Shown here: in pieces, positions 18,692 through 28,333 of the stretch
Numbering within the stretch: position 1 is the first letter of the stretch
How the letters are laid out: the number at the start of each line of letters is the position of its first letter
Assembly (NCBI GenBank): GCA_029838195.1
Contig: JALGVJ010000004.1
Span: forward strand, 124,001-188,000
Reading direction: 5' to 3'
Origin: Promethearchaeota archaeon
Lineage (GTDB): Archaea; Asgardarchaeota; Lokiarchaeia; Sigyniarchaeales; SOKP01
Length of the DNA: 64,000 nt
Notes under the pieces: generated by a model
What the model was told of the DNA's origin: nothing
What the model saw: only the letters and a program-made list of their open reading frames with translations
The model's database searches: none
Made by a program: the position numbers and the translations under genes

Positions 18692-19264
18692 ATGACAATT
18701 ATTGACATGCACGTTCATTTGAGCTCACGCTCTCCTTGTTCAAATCTATCCAGCACGCAATTATTTAATTCGTTATCTCATAAAATTGATGGAATTTGCA
18801 TTACTGATCATGGCATTTTAAGTCCTATAAGAAATTTTCACGGCGAGGGTTTATTAATTTTTTATGGTGTAGAAATCACATGTTTTGAGGGAGATTTATT
18901 GGCATATGGAATTAAATTTCTGCCTCAATCTAAAAAAGCGGACCATGTCATTAACCACATACATGAAAATGGAGGCATAGCAATCTGTGCTCATCCGTAT
19001 TCAGCCCGTCATAACGCATTTGAGGATGATGTGTTTAATCATGATTTTGATGCCATTGAACTTAATGGAGGAATTAAAAAGCATGAAAATGAATTAGCAC
19101 GAAAGGCGGCTAAAATCATGGATCTTCCTTTAATTGGGGGAAGTGATGCTCATTTTCCCCATCAATTAAACACGTATGCAACGTTCTTTGATAAAAAGAT
19201 TTTAGGCCTTGGAGATTTGGTACGGGAAATAAAAGCAAAAAGATGCAGGCCCGTGAGAATTTGA
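18692..19264 (+). CDS. PHP-domain metal-dependent phosphoesterase
   Basis: 190 residues from ATG 18692 (TTG at 18677 is possible but less likely). All four PHP motifs are present: DMHVHLSSRSPC, ITDHG, ICAHPYSARH and GGSDAHFP, which together bind three metals. PHP proteins of this size hydrolyse phosphate esters or short nucleotides. It ends about 30 bp before the convergent L35Ae gene. The specific substrate is unknown. Confidence 0.88.
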   Translation: MTIIDMHVHLSSRSPCSNLSSTQLFNSLSHKIDGICITDHGILSPIRNFHGEGLLIFYGVEITCFEGDLLAYGIKFLPQSKKADHVINHIHENGGIAICAHPYSARHNAFEDDVFNHDFDAIELNGGIKKHENELARKAAKIMDLPLIGGSDAHFPHQLNTYATFFDKKILGLGDLVREIKAKRCRPVRI

Positions 19265-19297
19265 GATTTTTAGAAAATACGAGCCCCTAAGAAAAAG

Positions 19298-19591
19298 TCA
19301 TTTAATGATCTTAATTTTTTGTCCAATCGCTTGCCCGGGCAATCCTGCCTTTTTAAAAAGTGCTCTCACGGCACCATTATTGCCATGAGCCCGAGTAATA
19401 ACGCCTTTCAATTCTTTTCCCGTCGGACTCTTCCACATGACAGTTCTTCCAATTAACTTTTTAGCTTCTTTTCTCGTCGTGATCTTGGGAAAAACTAAAA
19501 TATTCTGCTTGAGCTTTACGGTATGCCTGCCACGTCGATAATTTGATATGTATCCTTCCATTCCCAGCAATTCTAATTTGTTCAAAGGCAT
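19298..19591 (-). CDS. rpl35ae: 50S ribosomal protein L35Ae
   Basis: 97 residues. The family signature is complete: GYISNYRRGRHTVK, then IGRTVMWKSPTGKELKGVI, then AHGNNGAVRALFKKAGLPG and a basic C-terminus. It is a large-subunit protein shared by eukaryotes and some archaea. It is isolated from other ribosomal genes, as is common for L35Ae, and ends next to the convergent PHP gene. Confidence 0.94.
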   Translation of the reverse strand: MPLNKLELLGMEGYISNYRRGRHTVKLKQNILVFPKITTRKEAKKLIGRTVMWKSPTGKELKGVITRAHGNNGAVRALFKKAGLPGQAIGQKIKIIK

Positions 19592-19797
19592 GAGAGTAAA
19601 TTTTTCGAGCTTGTTAATTATTAAAATTATATTCTCAGAATGAGGAATAGAATTTTTTAAAAGATAAAAAATTTTAGGTTTCCGTGTTTCTTAGCTTATA
19701 TGAAAATATTTATTTTCTAAGATACAATTTTTAATTATCTATTCATGATTCAAGTTTCTGCTGAAGTTAATAACAAGGAAAAATAGGATGCATTCAA

Positions 19798-21195
19798 ATG
19801 GAACAAAAAAGAATTGACCAACAATCATTAATGTTTCCGATCAATAGTAAAGAAATAAAGGAAGCTGCGCAATTTCTCTCTGATTTGATCAAAATCAATA
19901 CTACCAATCCCCCTGGAAATGAAACCGAAGCAGCAGAATTTTGCGCACGTGTTTTAAAAGAAGAAGGATTTGAAGATGTAGAATTAATTGAATCCGCACC
20001 GGGACGCGGAAATTTAATTGTTATTTGGCATGGTACGGATCCTACTGCTAAAAGCCTCTTATTGCTTGCTCATTTGGATGTCGTGCCTGCAGATCCCTCG
20101 AATTGGGAAAAGGATCCCTTTGGAGGCGAGATCGAGGGCGAATATATATGGGGAAGAGGGAGCATGGATATAAAAAACATGGTTGTTGCTGAAGCCATGG
20201 CTTGTATCCTACTGAAGCGTCAAGGATTTCAGCCAAAAGGAACGATTAAATTAGCTTTTACGGCAGATGAAGAAAGAGGTGGGGTCATGGGGGTGGGTTA
20301 TTTAACAGAACATTATTGGGAAAAAATTAATGCCGATTACATCATAAACGAAGGCGGAGGTTTTCTCATCCCTCTTGGAAAGAATCCTAAAGATTACGTG
20401 GTTCAAACTGGGGAAAAAGGCGTCTTTCGAACTACACTTCGGGTTAGAGGAGTGGGAGGGCATGGTTCTTTTCCTATTAAAAAATCTGAAAGCGCCATGT
20501 ATAAAATGGCAAAAATATGCCAAAAAATAATTGAGTATAAATATCCCATAGAAATTACTCCGGCTATAAAGGAACTTGCAGATAAAATCTCATTACCCGG
20601 ATTTTTTAAGAAAATTCTCACTTCTAAACGGTTTCTTCGAATAGGCTTGAAAATAGCCGATAAAAAAATGCCTGTCATGAGTAAAGTCGTGCTCCCCTTC
20701 GTAATGGACGTCCTTAATCCCACCGTATTTAAAGCGAGTGAAAAAGTAAACGTGATCCCCCAGCAAGTAGAGCTCTCATTTGACGCTCGTCTCTTACCCG
20801 GTCATGACAGAGGCACCATTGAAAAGTATTTAAGAAAAGCATTAGGAAAAAAATTATTTAACGAACTTGAAATCATTCCTATTGAACCAAGTCAACCAGC
20901 AACCATGAATTCCACGGAAAATCCTTTTTGGAACACAGTGGAAGAAGTATTGAATGAAATGCATGAAGGTGCTAAAATGGTACCCATGCTAAGTTCGGGT
21001 TCGACGGATTCCAAGTACTTTCGAAGCAAGGGAGGCTATGCTCTCGGTATTTGCCCCATGAAAATAGACCCCAATATATCCTTTGGAGAGATGTTAGAAA
21101 TGGCTCATGGCAAGAATGAAAGGATTTGGATTCCGAACTTGTCATATGGACTTGAATTTTTTTATAGATTAATCAAAAAAATGAATACCTTATAA
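19798..21195 (+). CDS. M20-family metallopeptidase (ArgE/DapE/ACY1-like)
   Basis: 465 residues with complete dizinc sites: LLLLAHLDVVPAD (H92, catalytic D94), WGRGSMDIKN (bridging D124) and FTADEERGG (catalytic E158/E159). An internal dimerisation domain follows (about 200-340). Such enzymes remove N-acyl groups from amino acids or cleave dipeptides. At its 3' end it is followed after 72 bp by a ceramidase-like gene on the same strand, so the two may act together on amide-linked substrates. Confidence 0.9.
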   Translation: MEQKRIDQQSLMFPINSKEIKEAAQFLSDLIKINTTNPPGNETEAAEFCARVLKEEGFEDVELIESAPGRGNLIVIWHGTDPTAKSLLLLAHLDVVPADPSNWEKDPFGGEIEGEYIWGRGSMDIKNMVVAEAMACILLKRQGFQPKGTIKLAFTADEERGGVMGVGYLTEHYWEKINADYIINEGGGFLIPLGKNPKDYVVQTGEKGVFRTTLRVRGVGGHGSFPIKKSESAMYKMAKICQKIIEYKYPIEITPAIKELADKISLPGFFKKILTSKRFLRIGLKIADKKMPVMSKVVLPFVMDVLNPTVFKASEKVNVIPQQVELSFDARLLPGHDRGTIEKYLRKALGKKLFNELEIIPIEPSQPATMNSTENPFWNTVEEVLNEMHEGAKMVPMLSSGSTDSKYFRSKGGYALGICPMKIDPNISFGEMLEMAHGKNERIWIPNLSYGLEFFYRLIKKMNTL

Positions 21196-21222
21196 CATTT
21201 ATTTTTCATTGATTAAAAACCT

Positions 21223-21235
21223 AAATATATTTATA
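21223..21235 (+). promoter_or_regulatory. TATA box candidate for the ceramidase-like gene
   Basis: AAATATATTTATA, 33 bp before the proposed TTG start at 21268. With the normal archaeal spacing of about 25 bp, transcription would start about 8-10 nt before the start codon, giving a very short leader. Confidence 0.4.
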
Positions 21236-21267
21236 CGTGTAGGATTTATTCTTGATGGTGGATTCTC

Positions 21268-22677
21268 TTGAGAGTAGCAATTGATAAGATAAAAATTACA
21301 CCAAAAAAATTAATCGGCACACCCCTGGCGGGTTATACTCGAAAAGAGCCTTGCCGGGGTAAATGGGATGATATTCACGCATATGGGGTATTAATAGAAA
21401 GTAATGGTTCTTCTTCTTCCGATCAATACCTCCTTTTACTTTCTCTCGACTTATTAAAAATCCCATTATCTTTAGCAAACTACATGAAACGACAATTGAT
21501 CAACCATTATTCTGAACTAAAAGAGGAAAACATTCTCATTCATGCTACTCACACGCACGCCGCTCCCGATCTTACTGGTGAATTTTACTGGCCGGGTGGA
21601 ACTTTAAACGTGATGAAAGGCATAATGTTTGGAGTTAATAGAAATGATAAATATTTAGTGTGGTTAACTAAAAAAATCAATCAATTGGTACAACGGTTAT
21701 TGAATAATCTAATTCCTTGTAAAATAGCATGGAAAAAAGAACAATTTAATCCAAAATTAGTAATAAATCGCCGGCATCCCACGCGTCCCGTCAAGCCCGA
21801 TTTAGGCGTCATCGTTTTCAAGCATATAGATGACGGCGATAAAATCATTGGCTTGATAGTTAACTTCGCTTGCCACCCCACCACGTTACCTCATTCGAAT
21901 AATAAATTGTCCGCTGATTATCCGGGTCGCATCGTGCAAAAGATTGAAGAATCATCCAACCAAGAAATTAAAGCCGTCTATTTCAATGGTCCCTCAGGTG
22001 ATCTTAACCCGATTACCACTTGTGGCACGGATTTTAAAGCGTTAGAAAAAGATAAATCAAAAATCTATAATCAACACGGCACCTATCAAGATACGATTCG
22101 AATTGGTTCTACGATTGCTGAACGAGCCCTCACTTTGGCTAAAAGCATCCCAGAAGAATTGTATTTCGAAGAGATTACATTTACCTCCCATTTAAAATCA
22201 ATCGAAGTACCGTTACGCGACGTGAACTATTTTTCACCCGCTTGGTATTCTAACAAACTCTATCATGTTCTGAAAAAAATATTACTCATTCCTTTAGCTC
22301 GATCACATGATGCTAATTTTCCCGCTTTCACAATTCATCATGAATTCCGGAACATTCATGCCCAAACCATTTTACAATACATCGAACTCACTGCCTCATC
22401 AAAAAAAAATTCTATACTGAAAAAATTTTCCATTTTTACGGTTCCGGGTGAATTATTCGAAGAAATTGGCTTAAACCTCCTCAAACATTCACCCTTGGGA
22501 AAGGACAATTCCTTTCTCTTCCAAAACTCTAATGATTGGATAGCATACCTATTTCCCATTCATGAATACGTGAATGTAGGAGGTTATGAACCCATTGCGA
22601 GTTTCAGCCCAATTAGCGGTGATGTCATCCATCAAGAAATGCTTTTCCTATTTAAAACTATTACTAAAACCCAATGA
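21268..22677 (+). CDS. Neutral/alkaline ceramidase-like hydrolase (N-terminal domain type)
   Basis: 469 residues. The N-terminus IDKIKITPKKLIGTPLAGY and the zinc block ILIHATHTHAAPDLTG (about 89-104) are typical of the neutral ceramidase family. FACHPTTLPHSNNKLSADYPG further on carries the conserved ligand and phosphate-loop-like region. The catalytic domain is present, but the C-terminal immunoglobulin-like domain of true ceramidases looks reduced. There is no signal peptide. Archaeal membranes lack ceramide, so the natural substrate is probably another N-acylated amine. The start is TTG; no ATG fits the frame. Confidence 0.83.
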   Translation: MRVAIDKIKITPKKLIGTPLAGYTRKEPCRGKWDDIHAYGVLIESNGSSSSDQYLLLLSLDLLKIPLSLANYMKRQLINHYSELKEENILIHATHTHAAPDLTGEFYWPGGTLNVMKGIMFGVNRNDKYLVWLTKKINQLVQRLLNNLIPCKIAWKKEQFNPKLVINRRHPTRPVKPDLGVIVFKHIDDGDKIIGLIVNFACHPTTLPHSNNKLSADYPGRIVQKIEESSNQEIKAVYFNGPSGDLNPITTCGTDFKALEKDKSKIYNQHGTYQDTIRIGSTIAERALTLAKSIPEELYFEEITFTSHLKSIEVPLRDVNYFSPAWYSNKLYHVLKKILLIPLARSHDANFPAFTIHHEFRNIHAQTILQYIELTASSKKNSILKKFSIFTVPGELFEEIGLNLLKHSPLGKDNSFLFQNSNDWIAYLFPIHEYVNVGGYEPIASFSPISGDVIHQEMLFLFKTITKTQ

Positions 22678-22834
22678 ACCAAATCATTTACTTGATTTTA
22701 AAATAATTAAAAAAAATGCTCATGTTGACATTTTTAACGAAAAAAGAAGCTAATTCGTACTTAAAATCATGGAAATTTAAAGAAAAATAAAGAAAATAAC
22801 ATTAAGAATAAAAAAATAAAAATAGTTGGAACTT

Positions 22835-24226
22835 TTATAAGGCTTTTTGCTTTAATAATTCCTTATTCTCCACAACTTTCTTCATATCTAGCGTGTATAC
22901 CAGCGTCATCATTAAGAAACCAATGAAATAGAAAATCATGGGAATAATCACCATGAGGAATCGAATGCCAAATAAGGCTAATGCCGGTTGACTCGTTTTT
23001 CCTGGTGGCGCTCCTGCTATGTAACCCGTACTCTCATGGACCACTGCAAATAATACTCCTTGAATTATCACCGGAATTCTTCCAAAAAACGTCCGAATAC
23101 CCGTATAAATTCCTTCTTCTCTCTTTCCTGTTCTTATGACAATATCATCAATAACATCGCTAAAGCAGGGATACATCAAGACCCAAATGCACCCTATTCC
23201 AATTCCAATTATCGCTATAAATAATGCCGAGGTGAGAATATCTGTCGCAAAGTATAAGGGAATGAACAAGAAAGTCGTTACTATTGTACCGTATTGAAAT
23301 GCACGTTTGTTTCCAACCTTCTTACCGACGTAGCTCCATAGGGGAATACCTCCAACTAATACGAAAATCAAGAAAAAAGCGGATAATATGGTTTCTACTT
23401 CTGGATCAGATGAACCGATAATATATTTTGTCCAATATGGAAGTGAGCTTAACATAAAAACAGTCATTACTTGATGGCCCATGTATGTGATGACATAAGC
23501 TATAAAATTTCTATCCTTTAGGGATGTCGTTAGAGCTTCTATAAAGGAAACAGATTCACCCTTTTCTGATGCTAGCTTGAATTCCTTCTCTCTTAATTCT
23601 TCATCCTCTTTCATTCCCGGTAAGGAAAAAAATGCCATGATAAAAGCGATAATTGTCACGATAAAAATGGCCAAGATCACGGTTTCTGGCTTTCCATATT
23701 CAATAAAAAGGGGTGGGAGCAACACGCCTAAAGCGATACCAAGAACACCCCAAATGGTATTCCACATTCCCGCACTCGTTCTTTCTTCTTGGGATCGAAA
23801 CTTATCCGGAAAAAGAGCTAAATAATTTGCTTGCCAGAGGGTAAATAAACCCTCGAAAGATAAGATAGTAATGAGGAGCCATAGAAACATGCCAATTTGA
23901 GTTCGAACGGGTACTACGAATACTAAAAGATACACCCAAGTATATGATAAAGCGCCAATCACGTACCATGGATATCTTCGACCCCATTTCTTAATGAATC
24001 GCGTGCTTTTATCCGAAAGGTATCCAATGAGCGGATCATTTATCATGTTCCAAAATCCGTAAATAGAAAGCGCAATCCCGACTAATGTAATGGCGAGCAA
24101 GAGTTCATTCTCATAAAAATCAACGATTCTCACTGTAAAGGCTGCAAGCACGAAATTATCCAAGAAACCTCCAATACCATAGCTTACTCTTATTTTTGTA
24201 CTGGTTTTCATTTCAATTTTACTCAT
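22835..24226 (-). CDS. GPH-type sugar/cation symporter (MFS)
   Basis: 463 residues and about 12 membrane helices. NDPLIGYLSD (about 63-72), followed by KKWGRRYPWYVIG, is the melibiose-carrier-type signature. CIWVLMYPCFSDVIDD and RTGKREEGIYTGI in the second half are the matching family landmarks. It is likely to bring in a glycoside or sugar acid with Na+ or H+. It is divergent from the ThDP-enzyme gene across 287 bp, so both may be controlled together. An ACTATATAAAG sequence (24341-24351) sits in this spacer. Confidence 0.87.
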   Translation of the reverse strand: MSKIEMKTSTKIRVSYGIGGFLDNFVLAAFTVRIVDFYENELLLAITLVGIALSIYGFWNMINDPLIGYLSDKSTRFIKKWGRRYPWYVIGALSYTWVYLLVFVVPVRTQIGMFLWLLITILSFEGLFTLWQANYLALFPDKFRSQEERTSAGMWNTIWGVLGIALGVLLPPLFIEYGKPETVILAIFIVTIIAFIMAFFSLPGMKEDEELREKEFKLASEKGESVSFIEALTTSLKDRNFIAYVITYMGHQVMTVFMLSSLPYWTKYIIGSSDPEVETILSAFFLIFVLVGGIPLWSYVGKKVGNKRAFQYGTIVTTFLFIPLYFATDILTSALFIAIIGIGIGCIWVLMYPCFSDVIDDIVIRTGKREEGIYTGIRTFFGRIPVIIQGVLFAVVHESTGYIAGAPPGKTSQPALALFGIRFLMVIIPMIFYFIGFLMMTLVYTLDMKKVVENKELLKQKAL

Positions 24227-24513
24227 TTCACGAATCCTCTAAATGTTTATTTATTTTTTTGATGGATGATACATTTTTTTCATTTAACTAAACATGGTTT
24301 AAAAAAAATCAAATTTGGTATTTAATAAAAAGAAAGGGTTACTATATAAAGATAATCATTCCAAGGATAAGTTCAAAAAAACCAACTAAACTTGTCTAGA
24401 ATGTGGGTTTAGATTTACACGCAGCACTTTCATGAAATAATTTAAATAGAATTGCTCATTTTAAACATTGTTTAATTACATGTCAAAAAAAAAATTAAAA
24501 CATGAATTGAAAC

Positions 24514-26220
24514 ATGCCTCGTGTAATAGATTTAGTTGCTGATATATTGATAGATGCCGGAATAGATCATGCTTTCGGTCTACCAGGCGGAGTAACGCAA
24601 TTTATGATGGAAGGATGTTATAAAAAGGGAGAGAAGATAAAGACCATTACAGCACGCCATGAAGCCTCGGCAGCGGCAATGGCCGATATGTACGGACGGA
24701 TAACCGGAAAACCAGGACTTTTATTGGGTCAAGGTGTTTGGATTGGCTCCAATGGTGCGTTTGGAATAATGGAAGCTTTTTTTGCGGGTTCTCCGATGCT
24801 GATAATAACGGATGTATCCGATTGGGATAACATGAGCTTAAAAGGAACGTATCAATGCGGAACGGGGGATTATGGATGCGTGAATCTTCCGGAGATTTTT
24901 CGTTCGATGACAAAATATACAACATATGCGACTTCTCCTATTGATGTCGTGTATGGCGTTCAGACGGCGATCAAACATGCGGTTTCCGGACGACCCGGCC
25001 CCGCCTGCGTGCTTACGAAACTCAGTTCATTAGGTGGAGTCATTGAGGATCCTTCCAGTTTAGACGTACCCATTTATCCTATGGAAGGATTTTTGAACGT
25101 GTCTCCGCCAAGTATTTCAGCTAGGGATGCGGAACGAATTGCAGAATTATTAATTAGTGCCAATAGACCGGTGATGATATGTGGGCGAGGTGTTCATGCT
25201 TCTCGGGCTTATGCGGAGGTTAGAGAAATAGCAGAATTGATAGGAATACCGGTTGCCACGAGCTACATGGGAAAAAGTAGCATTCCGGAAGTGCATGACC
25301 TTGCATTAGGCGTCATGGGCGGTCGCGGACAAAAACTTGCGACAGAAATGATACAGAAAGCAGATGTTATTCTTGCGGTGGGCACGGCCTTAGCTCCTGA
25401 AAATACACTTAATTGTAGCAAAGAATTCATAAACGTGGAAGAGCAAAAACTAATCCATATAGATATTGATCCTCGAAATGCGGCTTGGACATATCCCGCT
25501 ACGATCGGAGTCACGTCTGATGCAAAGATTGCCTTACGCACCATAATTGGCTTTATTAAAAAGAAAAATCCGCAAATTGATGTTCAAAAAAGGATTGAAG
25601 ATTTACAAGTAATTAAAAAAGCTCCCGAAACGGAATTTTTCATGAATAAATTTTCTAATTCGGACAAATTACCTCTTGAACCCGAAAGAGTGGTTAAGGA
25701 GATAAATGAACTAATAGGAGAAGATGATTTGGTTGTTCTGGACGCAGGTAATAATAGGATTTGGTTCTGTTCTTTATTTAAGTCGAAAAAAGAACGGCAA
25801 GTCATTGCACCGGGAGGCGCTGCGGGCATGGCATGGTCTCCTAATGCGGCCATTGCAGCCCAATTGCTTCATGATAGGGGAAAAGTAGTAAGTATTGTTG
25901 GAGATGGCGGCATGCTGATGGCTTTATACACGATTGAAACCACAAAGGCTCTAAACGTGCCATTACTTTTTATCGTATTTAATAATGCTAGCTTGGGTAA
26001 TGTGAGAGACTTTTTTTCTAGAAAAAGTAGGGCCATTGCAGAATATCCCAATACGAATTTCGCTAATGTCGCAACCGCTATTGGAATTGATGGAATCCGG
26101 GTAGAGACCCTCGAAGAACTCAGACCTGCTTTAGAGAAAGGTTTAAAAGCGGAGAAACCCACGTTGATCGACATCGTAGTAAATAGAGCCTCGCACTTAC
26201 GGGTTAGAACCTCCCTATAA
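24514..26220 (+). CDS. ThDP-dependent enzyme (acetolactate synthase / decarboxylase superfamily)
   Basis: 568 residues, the normal length for the family. The catalytic Glu is in TARHEASAAAMADMYGR (E50). The ThDP/Mg site is VGDGGMLMALYTIETT (about 461 on), ending in FNNASLGNVRDFF. The central domain (about 195-340) keeps the nucleotide-binding-like fold. Candidates include acetolactate synthase-like enzymes, 2-oxoacid decarboxylases, glyoxylate carboligase or sulfoacetaldehyde acetyltransferase; sequence alone does not decide. There is no small regulatory subunit gene next to it, which argues against biosynthetic IlvB. Base composition here is less AT-rich than in its neighbours. Confidence 0.85.
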   Translation: MPRVIDLVADILIDAGIDHAFGLPGGVTQFMMEGCYKKGEKIKTITARHEASAAAMADMYGRITGKPGLLLGQGVWIGSNGAFGIMEAFFAGSPMLIITDVSDWDNMSLKGTYQCGTGDYGCVNLPEIFRSMTKYTTYATSPIDVVYGVQTAIKHAVSGRPGPACVLTKLSSLGGVIEDPSSLDVPIYPMEGFLNVSPPSISARDAERIAELLISANRPVMICGRGVHASRAYAEVREIAELIGIPVATSYMGKSSIPEVHDLALGVMGGRGQKLATEMIQKADVILAVGTALAPENTLNCSKEFINVEEQKLIHIDIDPRNAAWTYPATIGVTSDAKIALRTIIGFIKKKNPQIDVQKRIEDLQVIKKAPETEFFMNKFSNSDKLPLEPERVVKEINELIGEDDLVVLDAGNNRIWFCSLFKSKKERQVIAPGGAAGMAWSPNAAIAAQLLHDRGKVVSIVGDGGMLMALYTIETTKALNVPLLFIVFNNASLGNVRDFFSRKSRAIAEYPNTNFANVATAIGIDGIRVETLEELRPALEKGLKAEKPTLIDIVVNRASHLRVRTSL

Positions 26221-26700
26221 ACCAAGAATTTATTCATTCATTACTTTATTTTTCTTTCAATTCCTTTTTTTAATGTATTTTTTTTAATCGTTTTTACTTA
26301 TTTCTTTTCTTCCCTCTTTTTTCTTTTCCTTGATTTAATTATCGTCCCTTAATCATCATGACGGCTACTTTTATTAGAAATATAATTTTCCACTTGAATT
26401 TAATGAATTAACCCCATTTTAAGCTCGTGAAAAATATTTCATGTTATTTTTTTTATTGAACAACGTTTAATATTTTTAATGAGTTTGGAAAAAATCTTTA
26501 AAGAATCTTCTTGAAAGGAGCGATTTGTTTCAAGGGAAAACCAAATCCTTTAAAAAAAATTAGAATTCATTTCTCTTACCACGTGCGTTGAATAAAACTT
26601 AAAATGAACCCTTACATTACATAATATTGTAATTATTTATTATTAAAAACATGATATTGTTCATGTAAATTTAAAATTAAAATAAAAATGGTAAAACAAA
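26221..26700. other. 480-bp intergenic region
   Basis: Strongly T-rich tracts after the ThDP gene (about 26245-26335) look like an archaeal transcription terminator. The rest is AT-rich leader for the aminotransferase. I see no conserved frame, repeat or RNA. Confidence 0.5.
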
Positions 26701-28119
26701 ATGGAATATGAAGAAATTAAAAAAAGAATTGCAATCATCAGAGATCAAGAGGTTAAGGGAATTCCCGATGAAATGATGATCAAGATTCGAAAGAAAATTG
26801 AGGAGAAAACTCCTAATTCGAAACCTTTAGCAGAAGTAATGAAATCTTTAGTTCCGGGAGGGACACAACATCAGATGTGCCTTAAAGACCCTTACGCCGT
26901 GACCATAAAACGTACTTTAGGCACAAGAATGTGGGACGTGGATGATAATGAATATATTGATTACTTGATGAGTGCAGGAGCGTGTATTTTGGGTCATAAT
27001 TATCCTCCCTTTCGAGAGAAATTAATAGAAGTCTTGCAAGATCTCTCTCCCGATTTATATTGGAATTGTGAATGGGAAATAAAAGCTATAAAGTTAGTAC
27101 AAAAGCACATGCCTTCAGTAGAACGGATGGTGTATTTTCAATCGGGTACAGAAGCAAACATGGCAGCTATTCGGATTGCGCGGGTATTCACAGGTAAGGA
27201 AAAGATCATCAAATTTGGTGGATCGTATCATGGTTGGTCGGATCAACTTAATTATGACATCCACATTCCGTTTTCTGGGGCAATGGAGGCTGATGGCATT
27301 CCAAAAGGCTGTTATAAAGACACCATTTCCCTTCCCCCCAATGATCTAAATGCATTGGAAGAAAACCTTAAAAAATGGTCAGAAAAGAGAAAAGGAGTTG
27401 CGGCCGTGATCGTGGAACCATTGGGGGCTGAATCCGGGGCCATTCCCGTACCTCCTGACTTTAATAAAAAAGTTAGAGAATTATGTGATCAATACGGGGC
27501 TTTACTCATTTTTGATGAAGTAGTCACGGGTTTTCGATTGGACCTTGGCGGTGCTCAAAAATATTTTGGCGTGAAACCCGATCTCACGATATTTGGCAAA
27601 TTACTCACTCAAGGATATCCTTCGTCCGGAGCCGTGGGAGGGAGAGCAGATATAATGAACGCTACGACAAGCGATATCGATGTTAGTAGCAAGCACGCTT
27701 CCGCTAGCGGAACGATCAGGGGAAATCCCTTGACCGTCGCCGCCACGTATTGGGGCATAAAAATCATGGAGGAAACAGGCACCATTGAAAAAGCGGCCAC
27801 AGCAGCAGATGATCTAGTGAAAAAATTAAATGACCTATTTGAACAACACGAAAGGCCCTATTTCGCTTACAACTACAAGTCTATTGTTCATTATGAAACC
27901 TTCTCTCCCCTTGCCATTGATATCCGGGACATGAATAACATTCCTAAAGCTGTATACCGTAAGAAATGCGTGGATGACTTAGCCACGGTCATGTTTTCTG
28001 AGGGCGTGATAACTAAATATGGAAACCGAGCGTTTACATGCATGCAACACGCTCCAGAAGATAATGATAAGTTCATTGAAGCCATGGACGTGGCCCTCAA
28101 GATGATTCCCAAATACTAA
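26701..28119 (+). CDS. Class III PLP aminotransferase (glutamate-1-semialdehyde-aminomutase-like)
   Basis: 472 residues, with an N-terminal extension of about 55 before the normal fold start. Landmarks are FQSGTEANMAAIRIARVFTG, GSYHGWSDQLNYD, the PLP aspartate in LIFDEVVTGFRL, and the PLP lysine (about K300) in FGKLLTQGYPSSGAVGG. It resembles GSA aminomutase, but the extension and the catabolic setting suggest an amino-compound transaminase. Its likely partners are the ThDP enzyme upstream and the AOR downstream, which convert 2-oxoacids and aldehydes. Confidence 0.87.
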   Translation: MEYEEIKKRIAIIRDQEVKGIPDEMMIKIRKKIEEKTPNSKPLAEVMKSLVPGGTQHQMCLKDPYAVTIKRTLGTRMWDVDDNEYIDYLMSAGACILGHNYPPFREKLIEVLQDLSPDLYWNCEWEIKAIKLVQKHMPSVERMVYFQSGTEANMAAIRIARVFTGKEKIIKFGGSYHGWSDQLNYDIHIPFSGAMEADGIPKGCYKDTISLPPNDLNALEENLKKWSEKRKGVAAVIVEPLGAESGAIPVPPDFNKKVRELCDQYGALLIFDEVVTGFRLDLGGAQKYFGVKPDLTIFGKLLTQGYPSSGAVGGRADIMNATTSDIDVSSKHASASGTIRGNPLTVAATYWGIKIMEETGTIEKAATAADDLVKKLNDLFEQHERPYFAYNYKSIVHYETFSPLAIDIRDMNNIPKAVYRKKCVDDLATVMFSEGVITKYGNRAFTCMQHAPEDNDKFIEAMDVALKMIPKY

Positions 28120-28333
28120 ATCTTAAGAATAAGGTTACATTTTTTTTTACTGGTTTTTTAACCACTTGCTTCTTTTTTTCTCTTCATTCATCTCATGGGT
28201 CTTGGCGTTGTTTTTCCCTTTTTAAAATTCTTTTCAAATTGATGAATACATAAAAGATAAAAGATAGGACCACCAAAAGGACTGCTAAAAACAATTAAAC
28301 CAAGAGAAAAGTAAAAGGGAAAAAAATATTAAT

